Notes under the pieces: model-generated
Seen by the model: the letters and a program-made list of their open reading frames with translations, nothing else
The model's database searches: none
Told to the model about the DNA's origin: nothing
Program-made: the position numbers and the translations under genes
IMG/VR virus record: IMGVR_UViG_3300042305_001309
Span: 1 to 22,998 of that record
Strand: one strand, 5' to 3'
From: a virus
DNA: 22,998 bases
Shown here: in pieces, positions 1-8,907 of the stretch
How positions within the stretch are numbered: the first letter of the stretch is position 1
Layout: the number at the start of each line of letters is the position of its first letter

Positions 1-3000
1 GCCCCCTTCGTCACCAAGACCGACAGCTGGGTCAGCCTGGCGCTGAAGCGCATCATGGTCATGGCCGCCGAGGGCGGTTACGACCGCGTGGCTTTCATCA
101 CCGGCCAGCAGGCGGTAGACCTGTACGACCTGAGCAAGCAGGTCGATGAACTTAGGTACGGGGAGGGGATGCTTGTCGCTATTAAAAACGGCACCATCAT
201 CTCGTCCAGAGAAGTGTCCAAGGAAGAGCTCCCCGACAACGTGGGCAAAGAGGCGGCCGATCGGCTGCTGAACAACCCGACGGAGACGACGCCTAACGGC
301 TACGCCGTTTTGTCAGGCGTCGACCTCAAGGTCGGCGGCGAGGGCATGCGCGCGTTCTACGACCAGATCGTGCCGGCTGCCGTCAAGAAGCTGCTGCCGA
401 AGGCCGGTGGTGGGCGGATGGCAAGCGTCTTGATTGGAAAGCCTGCCTATGACTTCACCATCCGCCAGGATGGAGCCAATGAATTTAGCGTTCTTGGTCC
501 CGATTACAACGTGGTTTCAACTTACTCGACATGGGGCGCGGCAGAAGCAGATGCCGAACGCAGGAATGAGGCATCCGACGGCAAGATAACGCGCCAACCC
601 GGCTTCGACGTCACCGACGCCATGCGTCAGGCCGTGGGCGTAGGCCTGCCGCTGTTCAACATCAGCCAGTCCCCCGCCCCCGCCTTTGCCCAGGTCGACC
701 CGAAGCGCCGCGAGAACTTCCGCGGCCGCATCGATGGCCTGCAGAAGCGCCTCGACGCCGGCAAGATGACGGACGCCGAGTTCCAGCTTGCCGTCAAGGA
801 AGCGGTCAGCTCGATGCGCGCCGAGCGCGATGCGCGCCGGGCGACCACGACCGGCAAGGACCGGCGCCGCGGTGCGGACTGGGTGAAGTCGCGGCTCCGC
901 AAGGCGGCCTCGAACAACGAGATCCCGGCCGTTGAGGCCGCGTTCGCCGAGTGGCTGATCGACCAGAACCCGGCGATCGCGGAAGACCTCGCCATCAGCA
1001 TCCGCCGGGCGCCGGAAGGCAGCAGCGCCGCTGCGAACTACAGCCCAGCAGCACGGCTCGTCAGTATCTTCAAGGGCGCCTCGGACGGCGACTCCACGAA
1101 TCACGAGATCCTGCACCACACCGAGCGCATGATGCCGGAGGAAGTGCAGGCCGGCATCTTCGCCGAGTGGCAAAAGGCCTTCATGGCCGCGCTTCGTGGC
1201 GCCGACAAAGAGACGCGCAAGCTGTTGCTCGACATGCTGGCGGCCTCCTATGGCAGCCAGTCCGCCAAGGAGCGCGTGACGAGCGCCTTCAACAACGGCT
1301 TGCTGACCTACAACCCGCACTACCAGCTCTACAGCCCGTCGGAGTTCTGGGCGGTCAACGGCAGCCGAATCCTGGCCGACCGGTTCATGGCCCAGAAGTC
1401 TTGGGTCAAGCGCGCGAAACAGTGGCTCAAGGAGATGATAGAGCACGTCAAGGGCTTGCTCGGCCTGCCCTCCGACGCCCCGGTGCTGAGGGCTCTCAAG
1501 GCCGTGCTGGAAGGCGACGGCGAGTTCCAGCCCGGCGCCGGGATGCTCACGGACAGGGATCGGTCGTCGCTCGTCAACGAGATCGCCAACGACGCGGAGG
1601 TTTCGGAAGCGGCCGCCAGCGCCGCGGAGACTCAGAGCTTCGACAACATCCAGCGCCGCGTACGGAACAACGTCATCCAGTTCTGGGGCAACCGCAAGGG
1701 CTCGATCAAGAACTTCAGCGGCTACGACCGTACTATCGCCACGCAATACCACAAGGCGCTCAAAGACCCGGACTTCGGCAAGGTGTTCGCGCTCGTCAAC
1801 GCGACGCTCAACGCCGTGTCGACGACTTCGATCCGCCCGGCCGAGCTCGCCCCCGGCATCTTGCCGAAGGTCGAGGACGTGCGCTCGGCGGTCCGCGCGG
1901 CCTTCGGCCGCGGTCTGGCGCGCCGCGACCTCGAGGTGGCGGCCAACGCCGTCTTCGCCGGCACCCTCGTTGGCAAGAGCGCGATGGACGGCCGAGTGTG
2001 GTCGGAAGCCGAGTTCATGAGCAAGTTTGATGGCGCGAACGCTGCGTCGTGGGCGCTCTACAAGCAGTCCCGGGCGGCGATCGACGCCAGCCTGGACGAG
2101 CTGGCGGCCGCCGAAGCCTACTCGATCGTGCAGGACATGGTGCCGCGCAGCGCGCGCAGCAGGATCTTGGACGACGTGAACACGGCGCGCCCGACCATCT
2201 TCGGCGCCATCGACCTGCGGATTCGCATGATGAAGCGGAATCTGGAGCAGGCCGTAGCCTCGAAGAACGACCAGGCCGTCGCGGAGATCCAGGCCGAAAT
2301 CGACGCGATGCAGGTCACGCGAGACAAGGTGCTCAAGATCTTCGGCATCGCCAAGCAGCTCAAGGAAGGAGGCTACGCGCCGCTGATGCGGTTCGGCCGG
2401 TTCGGTGTGACCGTGACCAAGATCGACCCGCTGACCGGGCAGCCGGACAGCGCGGACGGCGATGCCACGCTGTTCTTCGCGCGCTACGAGTCCGAGTCGG
2501 AGGCGAAAGCCGCTCTCAGGGAGCTCAAGGCCCAGTACGGCGACGACAAGACCATCAAGATCACGGCGGCGCCGGTATCCGAGAAGTCCCACGAGCTCTA
2601 CTCCGGTATCTCGCCGGAGACCATCGCCATCTTCGCCGAGACCATCGGCGCGGAATCGGCGATGAAGAAGTACATCGAGAACGTCGCCAGCGAACGCTCC
2701 GCGCTCAAGCGGCGGCTCGACCGCAAGGGCACCGCCGGGTTCAACCGCGAGATGCCGCGCGTCCTCTCGAACTTCATCACCTCGAACGCCCGGTACAGCG
2801 CGCAGCGGTACTTCATGAAGGAGATCGACCGCTCGATCTCGCGCATACCGAAGCAGACCAAGGGCGACGTGCGGGACGAGGCGATCGACCTCAAGAACTT
2901 CGTCATGAGCCCGTCGGACTCCGGCGCGGCCGCGTCCTCGGCGATGTTCGTCTGGTTCCTCACCGGCTCGGTCGCGGCGGCGGCGGTCAACCTGACCCAG

Positions 3001-4401
3001 ACCGTTACGATGACCATGCCGTACCTGTCGCAGTTCGGCGGCCCAGGTGCGCTGCCGAAGGCGATGGCCAAGGCGATGCCGGTGGCGATGGGCAAGCGCG
3101 AGGCGGACCCAGAGTTGCGCGCCGCGCTGAAGCGCGCCAATCAGGAAGGCATCGTCGACGCGCAGGAGATCTTCCACCTCTACAGCGTCGGCGCTCAGAG
3201 CGTGGCAAAGGGGGTCGGCAAGCTGGTCGGCGCGGGGGACAGCGCCAGGGCGCGGCTCAATGCGACCCTGACCCTGCTCGGCTCGATGTTCTCGCTGGCC
3301 GAGAAGTTCAACCGCAAGCTGGCATTCACAACCGCTTACGAGCTCGCGCGCGAGATCGGCGCCGCTGACCCCTACGCTTTTGCCGTCCGCACGGTCAACA
3401 CGACGCAGGGCGTCTTCAGCAAGGCCGGGCGCCCCAACTGGGCGCGCTCGATCCCGGGGCGCCTCATCTTCACCTTCAAACAGTTCTCCATCATGTATGT
3501 GGAGATGTTCGTTCGGATGTGGAAGCACGGCGGCCCGGAGGGTAAGCGCGCGTGTTTGATCATGCTCGGAGTCCTCATGCTTCTGGCCGGTGAGGAAGGT
3601 CTGCCGTTCATGCAGGATCTGAACGACCTGATCGACACGCTCGGCCAGATCGCAGGCTACGACACCAACGTCGCGCGCTCGAAGCGCCGCTTGGCGCACG
3701 AGCTGCTTGGCAAGGAGCTGGGCGACTTCTTCCTGTACGGCATGTCGTCGGCGCTGCCGCTCGACTGGCACGGGCGTCTCGGCGTCGGCAACCTGATCCC
3801 GGGCACCGGCCTGTTGAAGCCGTCGAACGAGGGCAGGCGGACACGCGAGATCGCGGAGATCATCGGCCCGAGCGCCGGCGCGGCCACGCAGATGTCGGAC
3901 GCGGTCGACGCGGCCTTCGAGGGCAAGCCCCTGAAGGCGCTGCAGAACGCCTCCCCGAAGTTCATCAAGGACGCCATGCAGGCCGCGGAGTGGGGCTCGA
4001 AGGGCTACGCCACGGACAGCCGCGGCCGGATGCTCACCGAGGTCGACGGCCTCGATGTCGCCCTCAAGGGCATCGGCTTCCAGCCCACGGCGGTCGCCGA
4101 GAGGCAGCGCGCCGCCGGTCCGCTGTATCAGGACATCGCGCTGCAGAAGCGGGTCGAGTCGAGCATCATCGACGCCTGGGCGTCGGGGATCGTCGCCGGG
4201 GACGACAAGGCGATCGACAAGGCCGCCAAGAAGCTCGACGACTGGAACAGGAAGAACCCGGACACCCCGGTCGTCATCACGCAGCAGCAGCTCATGGATC
4301 GGGTCAAGACCATGTCGCTTGGCCGCGACCAGGCGCTACTCAAGACTGCGCCGCGTGAGCTGCGCGGCCGGGTCGCGGAAGGGCTCGACTCCGTCGAGTA
4401 G
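1..4401 (+). CDS. Giant polyvalent virion protein (PLxRFG type), 3' part
   Basis: The frame is open from base 1, so the gene starts upstream; 1466 residues are present (residues counted from base 1). Residues 10-80 and the phrase around 200-217 (FDVTDAMRQAV, GLPLF) match conserved segments of huge phage polyvalent proteins. A zinc-metallopeptidase motif HEILHH lies at residues 368-373, and Glu448 in SPSEFWA is a plausible third ligand. The signature PLMRFG is at 794-799. Hydrophobic segments at about 980-1000 and 1184-1197 could be membrane helices, and FTFKQFSIMYVEMF just before the second is typical of the family. These proteins are packaged in podovirus-like virions and are thought to be ejected into the host, combining protease, membrane and anti-host functions. 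The gene ends only 15 bp from a convergent minus-strand operon, with no terminator visible. The family call is firm; the separate activities are inferred. Confidence 0.9.
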   Translation, partial: APFVTKTDSWVSLALKRIMVMAAEGGYDRVAFITGQQAVDLYDLSKQVDELRYGEGMLVAIKNGTIISSREVSKEELPDNVGKEAADRLLNNPTETTPNGYAVLSGVDLKVGGEGMRAFYDQIVPAAVKKLLPKAGGGRMASVLIGKPAYDFTIRQDGANEFSVLGPDYNVVSTYSTWGAAEADAERRNEASDGKITRQPGFDVTDAMRQAVGVGLPLFNISQSPAPAFAQVDPKRRENFRGRIDGLQKRLDAGKMTDAEFQLAVKEAVSSMRAERDARRATTTGKDRRRGADWVKSRLRKAASNNEIPAVEAAFAEWLIDQNPAIAEDLAISIRRAPEGSSAAANYSPAARLVSIFKGASDGDSTNHEILHHTERMMPEEVQAGIFAEWQKAFMAALRGADKETRKLLLDMLAASYGSQSAKERVTSAFNNGLLTYNPHYQLYSPSEFWAVNGSRILADRFMAQKSWVKRAKQWLKEMIEHVKGLLGLPSDAPVLRALKAVLEGDGEFQPGAGMLTDRDRSSLVNEIANDAEVSEAAASAAETQSFDNIQRRVRNNVIQFWGNRKGSIKNFSGYDRTIATQYHKALKDPDFGKVFALVNATLNAVSTTSIRPAELAPGILPKVEDVRSAVRAAFGRGLARRDLEVAANAVFAGTLVGKSAMDGRVWSEAEFMSKFDGANAASWALYKQSRAAIDASLDELAAAEAYSIVQDMVPRSARSRILDDVNTARPTIFGAIDLRIRMMKRNLEQAVASKNDQAVAEIQAEIDAMQVTRDKVLKIFGIAKQLKEGGYAPLMRFGRFGVTVTKIDPLTGQPDSADGDATLFFARYESESEAKAALRELKAQYGDDKTIKITAAPVSEKSHELYSGISPETIAIFAETIGAESAMKKYIENVASERSALKRRLDRKGTAGFNREMPRVLSNFITSNARYSAQRYFMKEIDRSISRIPKQTKGDVRDEAIDLKNFVMSPSDSGAAASSAMFVWFLTGSVAAAAVNLTQTVTMTMPYLSQFGGPGALPKAMAKAMPVAMGKREADPELRAALKRANQEGIVDAQEIFHLYSVGAQSVAKGVGKLVGAGDSARARLNATLTLLGSMFSLAEKFNRKLAFTTAYELAREIGAADPYAFAVRTVNTTQGVFSKAGRPNWARSIPGRLIFTFKQFSIMYVEMFVRMWKHGGPEGKRACLIMLGVLMLLAGEEGLPFMQDLNDLIDTLGQIAGYDTNVARSKRRLAHELLGKELGDFFLYGMSSALPLDWHGRLGVGNLIPGTGLLKPSNEGRRTREIAEIIGPSAGAATQMSDAVDAAFEGKPLKALQNASPKFIKDAMQAAEWGSKGYATDSRGRMLTEVDGLDVALKGIGFQPTAVAERQRAAGPLYQDIALQKRVESSIIDAWASGIVAGDDKAIDKAAKKLDDWNRKNPDTPVVITQQQLMDRVKTMSLGRDQALLKTAPRELRGRVAEGLDSVE

Positions 4402-4416
4402 CTTTATTGGATCACG

Positions 4417-4617
4417 TCAGAACGGGATCTCGTCGTATTCCCAAGACGAGCACCCGGACTTGATGACCTCGACCGGTGGCTCTTCGCCGTTCGCCAGGAC
4501 GCACCCGGCGCTGTGAAAGTGGACGCAAGTCCGGCATCCGGTGTCCATCGTCTCGAGATACTGGATCTCGGCCTTCAGGTGCGTGATGCGCCTGTCGATC
4601 TCGGCTTTCGTTTTCAC
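4417..4617 (-). CDS. Small Cys-rich putative zinc-binding protein
   Basis: A 66-residue protein, last gene of the leftward early operon. The start is GTG, forming a GTGA overlap with the upstream stop. The N-terminal 25 residues are charged and helix-like (KAEIDRRITHLKAEIQYLE), followed by CRTCVHF, a Cys after GSAG-like sequence (SAGC) and a late Cys (SGCSSWEY). Four spaced cysteines suggest one zinc site. The pattern of a short coiled coil followed by C-x2-C...C...C is common among small phage proteins, but I do not recognise a named family. A role in nucleic-acid or protein binding is only an inference. Confidence 0.75.
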   Translation of the reverse strand: MKTKAEIDRRITHLKAEIQYLETMDTGCRTCVHFHSAGCVLANGEEPPVEVIKSGCSSWEYDEIPF

Positions 4618-4784
4618 TCGTCTTCCTCGTTCAAAACCTGCGACACGGTGACGCGGTCGGCGCCCCAGAGTCGGCGCAACACGCTCTCGTCCGCCATCAC
4701 GGCGTCGACCAGCGTGTCAGCCTCTTCCTCTCCGGGTGCGATCACGCGATCGAACCGAACCTGAATCGTGACTGTCATGGGCAT
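4614..4784 (-). CDS. Small early protein of unknown function (56 aa)
   Basis: The chosen start (MPMTVTIQVRFDRV) follows a good ribosome-binding site CAGGAG seven bases upstream at 4792-4797. A longer version starting at 4823 is possible, because its ATG overlaps the helicase stop as ATGA, but its leader (MMGSGVGAFRSKA) is low in information. The N-terminus looks like a beta strand, followed by an acidic helix (APGEEEADTLVDAVMADES). The stop overlaps the GTG of the next gene. No family is recognised. The position at the end of a replication/recombination operon suggests an accessory early function. Confidence 0.65.
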   Translation of the reverse strand: MPMTVTIQVRFDRVIAPGEEEADTLVDAVMADESVLRRLWGADRVTVSQVLNEEDE

Positions 4785-4819
4785 GGCTTTACTCCTGAAA
4801 GCACCCACCCCGGAGCCCA

Positions 4820-6463
4820 TCATGCGATCTCGAAAGCCCTAATGTCGATCGGGCGAACGACCTCGGAGATGTCGAGGCGCATCGAGCCCATGTCGGCGCG
4901 GACGACCTCCCAATACTTCCCGTTCCGCTTCACGCTGATCCGGTCGGGGGCGGGGATCCTGCCTTGCCCGAGCAGCTCAAGCGCCGCCGTAACCGTGTCC
5001 GGGCACATGGCGCCGCGCTGCCAGAACCACGAGACAGCGTGTTTCTTGACGTTGCTCTTCGGGTCTTCGACTGGGATCCACTCGTCGAAGGACGTCGCGC
5101 CGCACCAGTAGGTCACGCGCACGGAGTCCGGGCGACCCTCCTTCTTGTGCCGGCGGTACTCGACCTTGGTCACGTCGTACCACTTCGGCTCGGCCAGGGC
5201 GGCCACGATCACGCCGTCGGCGGCCTCGGTGCCGTGCTTCGGCTTGACCGGCCACTCGTACCCGCAGGCGGGGCAGGTCATCAGCGAGGCGAAGAGCAGC
5301 TCGTGGCATTGGGGGCACTCCTTGGCGGGGGCCACGCTGACCCCCTCGCCGCCGCCCTTCGAGCCCTTGACCCGGATCTGGTCGATGGGGCCGTGCCGCT
5401 CGATGTTCCCGGCGAAGTCGAGGACGAGCGTGTTCTCCTTGCTCGGGTGCGTCCGCAGGCCGCGCCCCATGATCTGAACGTAGAGCCCGGTGCTCTTGGT
5501 CGGGCGAAGCATCACGATGCAGTCGATGTGCGGGGCGTCGAACCCGGTCGTGAGCAGCATCGCGTTGAATAGGATGCGAGTCCGGCCGTCCTTGAACGCC
5601 TTGATCTTGGCGTCGCGCTCCCCGGCGGCCATGTCCCCTGTGACGTAATCGGCCGACCAGCCGCGAGACGCGGCGATCTCGGCGGCGTGTCGGGCGTGGT
5701 CGACCCCGGCGCAGAACCCAAGGATGTGCTTGCGGTCGTGCGCGTACTGGGTGATCTCGTCGAGCGCGCCGTTGATCAGGTTGTCCTTGTCCATCGCGGA
5801 CTGCAGGTCGGACGCCACGAACTCGCCGCCGCGCGTCGCCACTTTCGAGAGGTCGGCCTTCGTCGCGCCGCCCTTGGCGGTCAGCGGACAGAGGTACCCG
5901 GCCTTGATCAAGTCGCCGACGTTGGCGTCGTAGGCGATGTCGGTGAACACCCGATCCTCGCCCTCGGTCAGAACGCCGGAGTCCATGCGGTACGGCGTGG
6001 CGGTCAGGCCGATGACCTTGAGCGCGGGGTTGTAGGCGCGCAGCCCCTTCAGGAAGCGGCCGTACATGGTGTCGCTCTTCTTCGAGAGTAGGTGCGCCTC
6101 GTCGATGATCACGAGCTCGGTGCCGGCGAACGTGGCCGGCAGCCGGTGGATGGACTGGATGCCGGCGACCGTGATCAGGTGCTTGGCCTTCTGATTGAGC
6201 CCAGCCGACCAGATCCCGATGGGCGCCTCCGGCCAGTAGCGGATGATGGCGCGCGCGTCCTGCTCGATCAGCTCCTTGACGTGCGTCAGCAGGATGATGC
6301 GGACGTCGCCGTAGCGGTCGAAGGCGTCCTTGATGAACGCGGCCATCGTCAGGCTTTTGCCGGCGCCCGTGGGCAGGACGATCAGCGGATTCCCCGTCTC
6401 GCGCTCGAAGTAGTCGTAGATGGCCTGCACGGCCTCCTTCTGGTAGTCGCGCAGCTCGATCAT
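4820..6463 (-). CDS. SF2 DEAH-box helicase (ResIII type) with zinc ribbon
   Basis: 547 residues starting MIELRDYQ, with an ATGA overlap with the nuclease gene. Helicase motifs in order: Q-like RDYQ (5-8), Walker A LPTGAGKS (30-37), DEAH (121-124), TATP (154-157), TTGFDAP (305-311) and the arginine-finger motif QIMGRGLR (330-337). A zinc ribbon CPQC...CPAC at 383-400 follows, then about 140 residues of phage-specific C-terminus. This is the usual layout of phage SF2 helicases next to PD-(D/E)XK nucleases, which remodel forks or recombination intermediates in the cytoplasm by ATP hydrolysis. The coupling to the Cas4-like nuclease supports a joint helicase-nuclease job. The in-frame extension upstream of 6463 is only an antisense-like read of the nuclease gene in another frame. 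Confidence 0.93.
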   Translation of the reverse strand: MIELRDYQKEAVQAIYDYFERETGNPLIVLPTGAGKSLTMAAFIKDAFDRYGDVRIILLTHVKELIEQDARAIIRYWPEAPIGIWSAGLNQKAKHLITVAGIQSIHRLPATFAGTELVIIDEAHLLSKKSDTMYGRFLKGLRAYNPALKVIGLTATPYRMDSGVLTEGEDRVFTDIAYDANVGDLIKAGYLCPLTAKGGATKADLSKVATRGGEFVASDLQSAMDKDNLINGALDEITQYAHDRKHILGFCAGVDHARHAAEIAASRGWSADYVTGDMAAGERDAKIKAFKDGRTRILFNAMLLTTGFDAPHIDCIVMLRPTKSTGLYVQIMGRGLRTHPSKENTLVLDFAGNIERHGPIDQIRVKGSKGGGEGVSVAPAKECPQCHELLFASLMTCPACGYEWPVKPKHGTEAADGVIVAALAEPKWYDVTKVEYRRHKKEGRPDSVRVTYWCGATSFDEWIPVEDPKSNVKKHAVSWFWQRGAMCPDTVTAALELLGQGRIPAPDRISVKRNGKYWEVVRADMGSMRLDISEVVRPIDIRAFEIA

Positions 6464-7545
6464 CCCGTCACCTTGGCTCCGAACCTGGCGCGGAACGACT
6501 CGACTTCCTTGTTGCAGATGGCGCGATGGTCGGCGGCCGCGGCGATCTCCGGGCTGCGGTAGATCGGCGTCGTCACCGGCAGGTCGGCCGGGGGCATGAC
6601 GTCTTCCGCCGCGACCACGAACTCGTCGCCGTTGTCCTTGCGCTTGAACAGGATCCATTGGTCGCCAGAGTCGATGGCGTCGGCGTAGGTCACGAGGAAC
6701 GGCAGCGGCAGATGCGCCTGGCACCCGGCGCGCTGCACCTCGAGCGGGATCTCGGGCTCCTTGTAGAAGGCGCACGACCAACGGGCGTTGCCCTCGCGCT
6801 CGGGCGTCGAGTGGACGCACGACCGGCACGACTTCTTGAAGCCCTTGCCCTGATGGCAGACCGCGCTGAACGGACACCAGTTGCAGAGGTAATACTTGGG
6901 GTCTTCGCTGATCCGTGGAGGCGGCGCCTGGGCGAAGATGATGCCCTCGGCCTTCACCTCGATCCGCGCGAACTCCGCAGGGTCGAACTCGACCCGCTCG
7001 AAGTGCAGGTCGTCGTTGTCCTTGTTCACCGCGCCGTACAGGGCGCGATCCATCCCGGACTTGCCCATGTACCAGATCATCTGCGCGTAGTGCTCGGGCT
7101 TGGCCTTCTTCACGCCGTTCTTCTTCAGCTCGGCGAAGCTCTTGCCGGAGTGGGTCTTGTATTCGAGGACGTGCCACCGCTGACCGCCGCCGGGGACGTT
7201 GGTCGCCGCGCCGTCCATGTGGCCCTTCATGTGGCCGCCAAGACTCTCGAAGCCGAACTGCTTGCCGCTGGCCGGGTCCATGTCGTGCACCTTCATGCCG
7301 ATGGCGCGCAGGTCGGCGGTGAACCTGGCCTCGGCCATGTGCCCGGTCTGGAACAGGCGCAGGGTGCGGCCGTCGAACCGCTCCTTGTCGGCCCAGCGGA
7401 AGGCGTACCAAAGCGCACGGCTGCAGGGGCGCCCGATGACGGACGCGCCAAGGTAGTTGCGCTGCTTCTCCGACTCGCCGCGCCGCTCGTAGATCTCGAA
7501 TACGGACGCCGCGATCGGATCGACGTGCTCAGAGATGTCAGCCAT
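6460..7545 (-). CDS. Cas4-like PD-(D/E)XK nuclease with Fe-S cysteines
   Basis: 361 residues. The nuclease core shows GHMDG (Asp111), VLEYKT (Glu128, Lys130) and HYAQM (Gln155), that is, the D...ExK...Q pattern of RecB/Cas4-type exonucleases. Cys41 (GRPCSRALWY) together with C-x2-C-x5-C at 221, 224 and 230 matches the four-cysteine 4Fe-4S arrangement of Cas4 and AddB. A second group (Cys240, 243, 258, 275) may bind zinc and is extra to the usual fold. The protein is longer than most Cas4-like phage nucleases. It probably trims DNA ends to give 3' single strands for the Sak4-like ATPase and DUF669 protein encoded upstream. It overlaps the preceding gene by 8 bp and the helicase by 4 bp. No cas1, cas2 or CRISPR array is nearby, so a CRISPR role is not implied. 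Confidence 0.88.
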   Translation of the reverse strand: MADISEHVDPIAASVFEIYERRGESEKQRNYLGASVIGRPCSRALWYAFRWADKERFDGRTLRLFQTGHMAEARFTADLRAIGMKVHDMDPASGKQFGFESLGGHMKGHMDGAATNVPGGGQRWHVLEYKTHSGKSFAELKKNGVKKAKPEHYAQMIWYMGKSGMDRALYGAVNKDNDDLHFERVEFDPAEFARIEVKAEGIIFAQAPPPRISEDPKYYLCNWCPFSAVCHQGKGFKKSCRSCVHSTPEREGNARWSCAFYKEPEIPLEVQRAGCQAHLPLPFLVTYADAIDSGDQWILFKRKDNGDEFVVAAEDVMPPADLPVTTPIYRSPEIAAAADHRAICNKEVESFRARFGAKVTG

Positions 7546-7852
7546 TGAACTTCTCCGGCTTGTAGTGCTTGTCGAGGAATTCTTCGGTGGTCACGAGCTG
7601 ATCCTGTTCGCTCTCGGCCTTCACCTTGGCGACGATGGCCTTCTCGTGCATGAACATCGCGTGAGCGCGGATGCTGAGGAAGACGGTTTCGAGGATCTCG
7701 TTGACCGCCTTCTTGTTCTCCGCCATGCCGCAGAGGGTTCCGATCGCCTTGCCAAGCTCGACGACGAGCGCGGACGCATCCTTTGCGTTTTGCTTGTTGC
7801 AGGCGTCAAACAAGAGAAATTCGATGGTTGTTTTGTAGTCGAGATTGCTCAT
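7538..7852 (-). CDS. Conserved-looking helical early protein, unknown function
   Basis: 104 residues, starting MSNLDYKTTIEF after a GAGGT ribosome-binding site. Predominantly helical with alternating charged and hydrophobic residues, no membrane segment and no catalytic motif that I can see. The last 8 bases overlap the start of the Cas4-like nuclease, so translation is probably coupled. A partner or regulator of the nuclease/helicase pair is possible, but only by position. Confidence 0.8.
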   Translation of the reverse strand: MSNLDYKTTIEFLLFDACNKQNAKDASALVVELGKAIGTLCGMAENKKAVNEILETVFLSIRAHAMFMHEKAIVAKVKAESEQDQLVTTEEFLDKHYKPEKFNG

Positions 7853-7915
7853 TGGGTACCTCGTTGGAAATGCCGTCTCTCCGAGCTGTCACGCTGTTGT
7901 ATCCCGCGTTTGGGG

Positions 7916-7947
7916 CCTGGCGGTGGGGGTGGGAGGGCTCCGCCAGG
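7916..7947 (-). other. Intergenic hairpin within early operon
   Basis: CCTGGCGG (7916-7923) and CCGCCAGG (7940-7947) form a perfect 8-bp stem with a 16-base loop. It lies in the roughly 100-bp gap between two co-directional small genes (stop at 7956, next start at 7852). There is no T-run after it in the minus direction, so it is not a standard intrinsic terminator. It may be an attenuator, an RNA-stability element or an mRNA processing site. Confidence 0.45.
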
Positions 7948-7955
7948 TTTGTCAG

Positions 7956-8165
7956 TTACTCGGCCGCGTCGGCGATCTCCGCCTCGACGTCGGAGCCCGG
8001 CGCCAAGAGCGACACGATGTCCTCGGCGCCGGCGACCTCGACCTTGTAGGCCGTGGCGGTGACGTACCGCAGCGCCTGAGCCGGGCTCTTGGCGCGGACG
8101 AGACGCTGCCTCATGGCGGCCTGGTCGGTGACGATGTAGTAACGGCTGTTGGTCTTGCTGCTCAC
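7956..8165 (-). CDS. Small early protein of unknown function (69 aa)
   Basis: Starts with GTG in a GTGA overlap with the upstream gene. The sequence (SSKTNSRYYIVTD, then VRAKSPAQALRYVT, then an acidic C-terminus) resembles small phage proteins with a beta-hairpin followed by a helix that carry a conserved ARSPAQA-like phrase. I cannot assign a function. It is followed by a hairpin and a 100-bp gap. Confidence 0.75.
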   Translation of the reverse strand: MSSKTNSRYYIVTDQAAMRQRLVRAKSPAQALRYVTATAYKVEVAGAEDIVSLLAPGSDVEAEIADAAE

Positions 8166-8407
8166 TTGACTTCCTCTTGGGTGGTGGCCGCCGCGTGTTG
8201 AGCCTCGGCGGCCTGGATCTGCTGCACGGCGTGTCCGCGCAGCGCGGTGATGAACTCGCTGACCTGATCGTAGGGCAGCTTGCTCAGCCCCTTGATGATC
8301 AAGTCAACCTGCGCGAAGTTGAAGACGAACCGGAGTCCCACGGCGTTCGGGTTGAACGCCGTGGGGGTGGTGGTGACGGCCGGCGCCTGCACGGCGCCCT
8401 CGATCAC
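8162..8407 (-). CDS. Small early protein of unknown function (81 aa)
   Basis: The start is the GTG at 8407 (MIEGAVQAP), which overlaps the stop of the DUF669 gene as GTGA; longer readings only run antisense-like through that gene. The core FVFNFAQVDLIIKGLSKLPYDQVSEFITAL looks like a strand followed by helices, and the C-terminus is Ala/Gln/Glu-rich. No family is recognised. Tight coupling to DUF669 suggests work in the same recombination module. Confidence 0.75.
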   Translation of the reverse strand: MIEGAVQAPAVTTTPTAFNPNAVGLRFVFNFAQVDLIIKGLSKLPYDQVSEFITALRGHAVQQIQAAEAQHAAATTQEEVK

Positions 8408-8907
8408 TTCCGCCACGGCGCGGAGGCCGCCGGAGCGGCTGCCGGTGCGGAGGCGGACGGGCGCGAGAAGGGTGCCGACGTGGCCGCAGCCGGGGCTGCC
8501 GCCTGCGCCTGCGCCACAGGCTCGTACTTCTTGATGCTGTTCCCCTCGCGGTTGCGGTCGTCGACCTCGATGCCGACGGTGGCGAGGAACGGCTTGTTGT
8601 GCAGCTCCGAGCTGTTCGACGGCTTGATGATGCCGACGGCGCGGCACAATGCGCCCAGCTCACGCTGAGCGATGTCGACCGCCGTCTGGTTGGGGTTCTT
8701 GAGGTTGAGCCGCGCCCACGCCTTGCGGCCCTTGAACGGCCCGTCGAGAACCTCGAAGACGAACTGGAGGTACTCGCCGGTGCCCTTCTTCGTGGCCTTC
8801 CACTCGGAATTGGTGGCGATCATGACGTACTGTCCCTCGGGCAGCGCGGTGAACTCCTGCTGCTCGGGAACCTGGCTTGCGTCGAACCCTGAAAGGTCTG
8901 CGCTCAT
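8404..8907 (-). CDS. DUF669-family phage protein, probable ssDNA-binding
   Basis: 167 residues. The N-terminal 125 residues fit DUF669: LPEGQYVMIATNSEWKATK, then GEYLQFVFEVLDGPFKGRKAWARLNL, then TAVDIAQRELGALCRAVG. The rest is a flexible Ala/Pro/Gln tail ending in APWRK. DUF669 proteins sit beside Sak4/AAA ATPases in many phages and are believed to bind single-stranded DNA during replication or annealing. A ribosome-binding site GAAGGAG precedes the ATG in a leader also found before other genes here. The tail resembles the intrinsically disordered tails of single-strand binding proteins, but lacks the usual acidic end. Confidence 0.82.
   Translation of the reverse strand: MSADLSGFDASQVPEQQEFTALPEGQYVMIATNSEWKATKKGTGEYLQFVFEVLDGPFKGRKAWARLNLKNPNQTAVDIAQRELGALCRAVGIIKPSNSSELHNKPFLATVGIEVDDRNREGNSIKKYEPVAQAQAAAPAAATSAPFSRPSASAPAAAPAASAPWRK

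Noticed and set aside
517-3771. Minus-strand open frame of 1084 codons opposite the polyvalent gene
   Set aside because: Composition-driven antisense frame in GC-rich DNA: low-complexity Arg/Leu/Val/Gly-rich translation, no recognisable domain, and full overlap with a well-supported gene.
6464-7411. In-frame extension upstream of the helicase start
   Set aside because: It translates the nuclease gene in a wrong frame; the real start MIELRDYQ at 6463 has the usual helicase N-terminus and an ATGA overlap.
6460-7545. cas4 of a CRISPR-Cas system
   Set aside because: No cas1, cas2, effector or array in the window, and phage recombination genes surround it.
6526-7548. Plus-strand open frame of 340 codons opposite the Cas4-like nuclease
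   Set aside because: Shadow frame; the nuclease on the minus strand has intact catalytic and Fe-S motifs.
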